This document shows, in pieces, positions 61,900-64,000 of a stretch of 64,000 nt of DNA. The translations under genes and the position numbers were made by a program. The notes beneath the pieces were generated by a model. That model did not search any database. It worked only from the letters and a program-made list of their open reading frames with translations, and had not been told where the DNA came from. This DNA comes from Thalassovita litoralis (GTDB taxonomy: Bacteria; Pseudomonadota; Alphaproteobacteria; Rhodobacterales; Rhodobacteraceae), in contig NZ_FXTO01000006.1 in assembly GCF_900182725.1 (NCBI RefSeq), positions 103,913 to 167,912 on the forward strand, in the 5' to 3' direction. The stretch's first letter is position 1. Each line of letters starts with the position of its first letter.

Positions 61900-62646
61900 T
61901 CAGGGTTGTTCGTCGCCCGAGTCGCTGCCGGGCAGATTGAAGAAGCTGTCGGCGTCCGAGAAATCCACTTCTTTTTCGTCCTCGTCGCTGTCGTCTTTCA
62001 GGCTGAACGTTTCCAGCCCTTCGATAGCGGTCGGGATTTTGGGTTCCGCGTCCATCGACAAGCTTTGTTCGGTCGACAGCAGCTTGCGGCGGTCATCGTC
62101 CGACATCGCTTCGCCATCGGCAGCCCGTTTGGCTGCGGCTTTTTGAACGGCGGCATCCAGTTCGGATTGTTTACACAGCCCCAAGGCGACCGGATCAATC
62201 GGCTGCATGTTGGCGATGTTCCAATGGGTGCGTTCGCGGATTGACTGGATCGTTGGCTTGGTCGTGCCAACCAGTTTCGCAATCTGGCCATCGCTGAGTT
62301 CCGGGTGGAACTTGACCAGCCACAGGATCGAATTCGGGCGGTCCTGACGCTTGGACAGCGGGGTATAGCGCGGGCCACGGCGTTTTTCCTCGCCTGCGGC
62401 GGCGGGGTTGATTTTCAGCTTCAGCTTATGCAGTGGGTTTTTTTCCGCTTTGGCGATTTCGCCTTCGTCCAGCTGGTTGTTGGCGACCGGATCGAACCCT
62501 TTGACCCCCGGTGCCACGTCGCCATCGGCGATGCCCTGAATTTCCAGTTCATGCAGGCCGACAAAGTCGGCGATCTGCTTGAAGCTGATCGTGGTGTTGT
62601 CGATCAGCCAAACGGCGGTTGCTTTCGCCATAATGGGTTTGGCCAT
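61900..62646 (-). CDS. trcR: Cell cycle transcriptional regulator TrcR (DUF1013)
   Basis: A 248-residue alphaproteobacterial regulator. The N-terminal KATAVWLIDNTTISFKQIADFVGLHELEIQGIADG (core NTTISFKQIADFVGLH) and the central DRPNSILWLVKFHPELSDGQIAKLVGTTKPTIQ (core FHPELSDGQIAKLVGTT) are HTH-like segments of DUF1013; the C-terminal tail is acidic. In Rhizobiales TrcR is linked to CtrA-related cell-cycle control. The start follows AAGGAGAG. Monocistronic, divergent from the RNase T2 gene. Confidence 0.93.
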   Translation of the reverse strand: MAKPIMAKATAVWLIDNTTISFKQIADFVGLHELEIQGIADGDVAPGVKGFDPVANNQLDEGEIAKAEKNPLHKLKLKINPAAAGEEKRRGPRYTPLSKRQDRPNSILWLVKFHPELSDGQIAKLVGTTKPTIQSIRERTHWNIANMQPIDPVALGLCKQSELDAAVQKAAAKRAADGEAMSDDDRRKLLSTEQSLSMDAEPKIPTAIEGLETFSLKDDSDEDEKEVDFSDADSFFNLPGSDSGDEQP

Positions 62647-62769
62647 GTCATCTCTCCTTGACGCAAATCTTCCCCGTTGCCTGAAACAGGCTGCCCTTTT
62701 CGGGCGGGTTACCGTTGTCGGGGAACTTGGCGCCTATATAGTGCGGATAAAGACAGAAGGAAAGAGTTT

Positions 62770-63417
62770 ATGCGATTTGCCCTGAAAACCCTTGTTTTAG
62801 CGCTGTGTTTTGCCGCCCCCGCCGCGTTGCGTGCGGATGGAGAGAAGGCCGGGCAGTTCGATTATTATGTTCTGTCGCTTAGCTGGTCGCCCAATTGGTG
62901 TGCGCTGGAAGGGGATGCGCGGAAATCACCGCAATGTGACGCGCGGCATGACTATGGTTGGGTGCTGCATGGGCTGTGGCCGCAATATCACCGGGGTTGG
63001 CCTGCATTTTGCCGGACCACTGAATTGGAACCGACCCGCCGCATGACCAACGATATGGAAGACATTATGGGCAGTGCGGGATTGGCTTGGTATCAATGGG
63101 AAAAGCACGGCACCTGTTCGGGATTGACGGCCCCCCAATATTTCGCATTGGCGCGGAAGGCTTATGAGCAAGTCAATCGCCCCCAGATTTTCCGCAAATT
63201 GGACCGGGCCGTGAAATTGCCCGCCAGTGTCGTCGAAGAAGCATTCCTAAAGGCCAATCCGGGCTGGGAACCGGATATGTTGACGATTACCTGCCGGGAT
63301 GGCCGCATTCAGGAAGCGCGGCTGTGTTTGTCCAAAGATTTGCGTCCGGTTCCGTGTGGGCGGGATGCGGTGCGGGATTGCCGACAAAAAGACGCGCTGT
63401 TTGACCCGGTGCGTTGA
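62770..63417 (+). CDS. Ribonuclease T2 family protein (secreted)
   Basis: A 215-residue RNase with a signal peptide at ~1-22 (LKTLVLALCFAAPAALRAD). Catalytic segments CAS I (WVLHGLWPQY) and CAS II (WYQWEKHGTCSG) contain the two His and Glu/Lys of the T2 mechanism; Cys residues are suited to disulfides in the periplasm. It degrades RNA to 3-prime nucleotides, probably for scavenging. The ATG was selected because the signal peptide starts there and AGACAGAAGGAAAG precedes it. Confidence 0.93.
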   Translation: MRFALKTLVLALCFAAPAALRADGEKAGQFDYYVLSLSWSPNWCALEGDARKSPQCDARHDYGWVLHGLWPQYHRGWPAFCRTTELEPTRRMTNDMEDIMGSAGLAWYQWEKHGTCSGLTAPQYFALARKAYEQVNRPQIFRKLDRAVKLPASVVEEAFLKANPGWEPDMLTITCRDGRIQEARLCLSKDLRPVPCGRDAVRDCRQKDALFDPVR

Positions 63418-63500
63418 TAATCTGAATATAAAAAAGGCGGGCTGCGATGGCAGCGCGCCTTTGATAGGGGGCAATCCTGAAAACCAATTGGGTATTGGTC

Positions 63501-63845
63501 TTAAATCTCCAGATCTTCGGGTGATTTTCCAGATGCCACGGCAGCCACGAACCAATCGGGGCGTCGGCCTTTGCCGGTCCAGGTTTGCGCGGGGTCTGCC
63601 GGGTTGGCGTATTTGGGAATGCCGGCAGATTTAGACTTGGCCCGACGGACACCAGCCACCCCGGTCAATTCCGCCAAAGAAAACCCCATTTCCTTGGCTT
63701 TCATCTCTAGCGCGGCCAAAGCGGTGGCGCGCTGGCGGTCTTCGTAGCTGGCAATCGCCTTGGCGATCTTCTTCTCCAGCGCTTTTAGTTCCGCAAGAGA
63801 CAGACCGTCTAAATCGGAGGCCAGAGTATTTGTAACATTAGACAT
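63501..63845 (-). CDS. H-NS family nucleoid protein (HvrA-like)
   Basis: A 114-residue H-NS-type protein. Residues ~10-60 form a coiled-coil dimerisation region (LSLAELKALEKKIAKAIASY), and the DNA-binding C-terminus is YANPADPAQTWTGKGRRPDW, containing the Thr-Trp-Thr-Gly-Lys-Gly-Arg-Arg-Pro motif that inserts into A+T-rich minor grooves. It resembles HvrA/H-NS proteins of Rhodobacterales. Upstream lies the edge of an insertion sequence. Confidence 0.93.
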   Translation of the reverse strand: MSNVTNTLASDLDGLSLAELKALEKKIAKAIASYEDRQRATALAALEMKAKEMGFSLAELTGVAGVRRAKSKSAGIPKYANPADPAQTWTGKGRRPDWFVAAVASGKSPEDLEI

Positions 63846-63889
63846 GGCAATATTCCCGTCAATCTAGGCTCAGGACCCATTAATCGGCT

Positions 63890-64000
63890 TGAGATCGCAT
63901 TGGTCGCATGCTTCAAATCCCCAAACTTTCAGGGGGTATCATGAGCAATCTATTTTGGCTGACCGACGAACAGATGGCGCGGCTGCGACCGTTCTTTCCC
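63890..64000 (+). mobile_element. Left end of an IS5-family insertion sequence (cut by window edge)
   Basis: Contains the start of a transposase gene; the terminal inverted repeat probably lies about 50 bases before its ATG but cannot be proven without the right end. The left boundary given is approximate. Confidence 0.55.
63941..64000 (+). CDS. IS5-type transposase, N-terminal fragment
   Basis: Twenty codons reading MSNLFWLTDEQMARLRPFFP, the well-known start of IS5-group (DUF4096-type) transposases in alphaproteobacteria, preceded by AGGGGG. The rest lies outside the window, so intactness cannot be judged. It is 95 bases upstream of the divergently oriented H-NS gene. Confidence 0.8.
   Translation, partial: MSNLFWLTDEQMARLRPFFP

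Overview
The window is a GC-rich chromosomal segment of an alphaproteobacterium, most likely a Rhodobacterales (Roseobacter-group) member. Clade-typical genes support this: a TrcR/DUF1013 cell-cycle regulator, an acidic TIGR02300 protein, an HvrA-like H-NS protein, L-malyl-CoA/beta-methylmalyl-CoA lyase, the ferritin-VIT1 fusion MbfA with an Irr-type box, a DgcN-DgcA D-glutamate pair, and an allantoin cluster with a PuuE-UraD fusion. All functions are inferred by reading protein motifs; no database search was run.

Layout. 1-4.8 kb: a VOC protein, a tandem aldehyde dehydrogenase and deoxyribose-phosphate aldolase (which together would turn deoxyribose-5-phosphate into G3P and acetate), and a DgoK-like kinase. 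4.8-8.5 kb: a sulfide module (DUF2892, phosphatase-like/SQR fusion, SulP transporter). 8.7-13.4 kb: urate/allantoin breakdown (NCS2 transporter, AllA, AllE, PuuE-UraD, divergent HIU hydrolase) around a perfect 19-bp palindrome. 13.5-29.2 kb: housekeeping genes (smpB, sseA, aromatic aminotransferase, cold-shock protein, dapA, slt, split mnmC, ompA-like, ada-like, nth, PfkB kinase, mbfA, TetR). 29.2-33.7 kb: a 4.5-kb integrated element in a tRNA-Ala(GGC) gene, bounded by a 26-bp direct repeat, with a large serine recombinase whose ORF runs into the tRNA, several unrecognised small genes and broken remnants. 33.7-45.8 kb: TIGR02300, YgjP-type metalloprotease, GntR, accA, a LysE/Lrp pair, mcl1, the dgcN-dgcA-dat operon, an extradiol dioxygenase, DUF1244, CHMI and N-formylglutamate amidohydrolase. 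45.9-54.7 kb: pyk, rpmI-rplT, pheS-[foreign orf]-pheT, ytoQ, GST, mscL, DUF2798. 55-61.7 kb: ald with divergent Lrp, then a GMC oxidoreductase, a flavodoxin, an AcoR-like regulator without AAA+ domain and an aldehyde dehydrogenase, which look like an alcohol/aldehyde oxidation module. 61.9-64 kb: trcR, RNase T2, H-NS protein and the first 20 codons of an IS5-type transposase cut by the window edge.

The observations most worth following are a short degenerate element (GAGTATTT...CAAGAAAGAA or ...CAAGATGAAA) present about ten times, nearly always just downstream of stop codons and in sense; the tRNA-Ala element and its unrecognised cargo; and an A+T-rich orphan gene inserted between pheS and pheT with stop/start overlaps at both ends.
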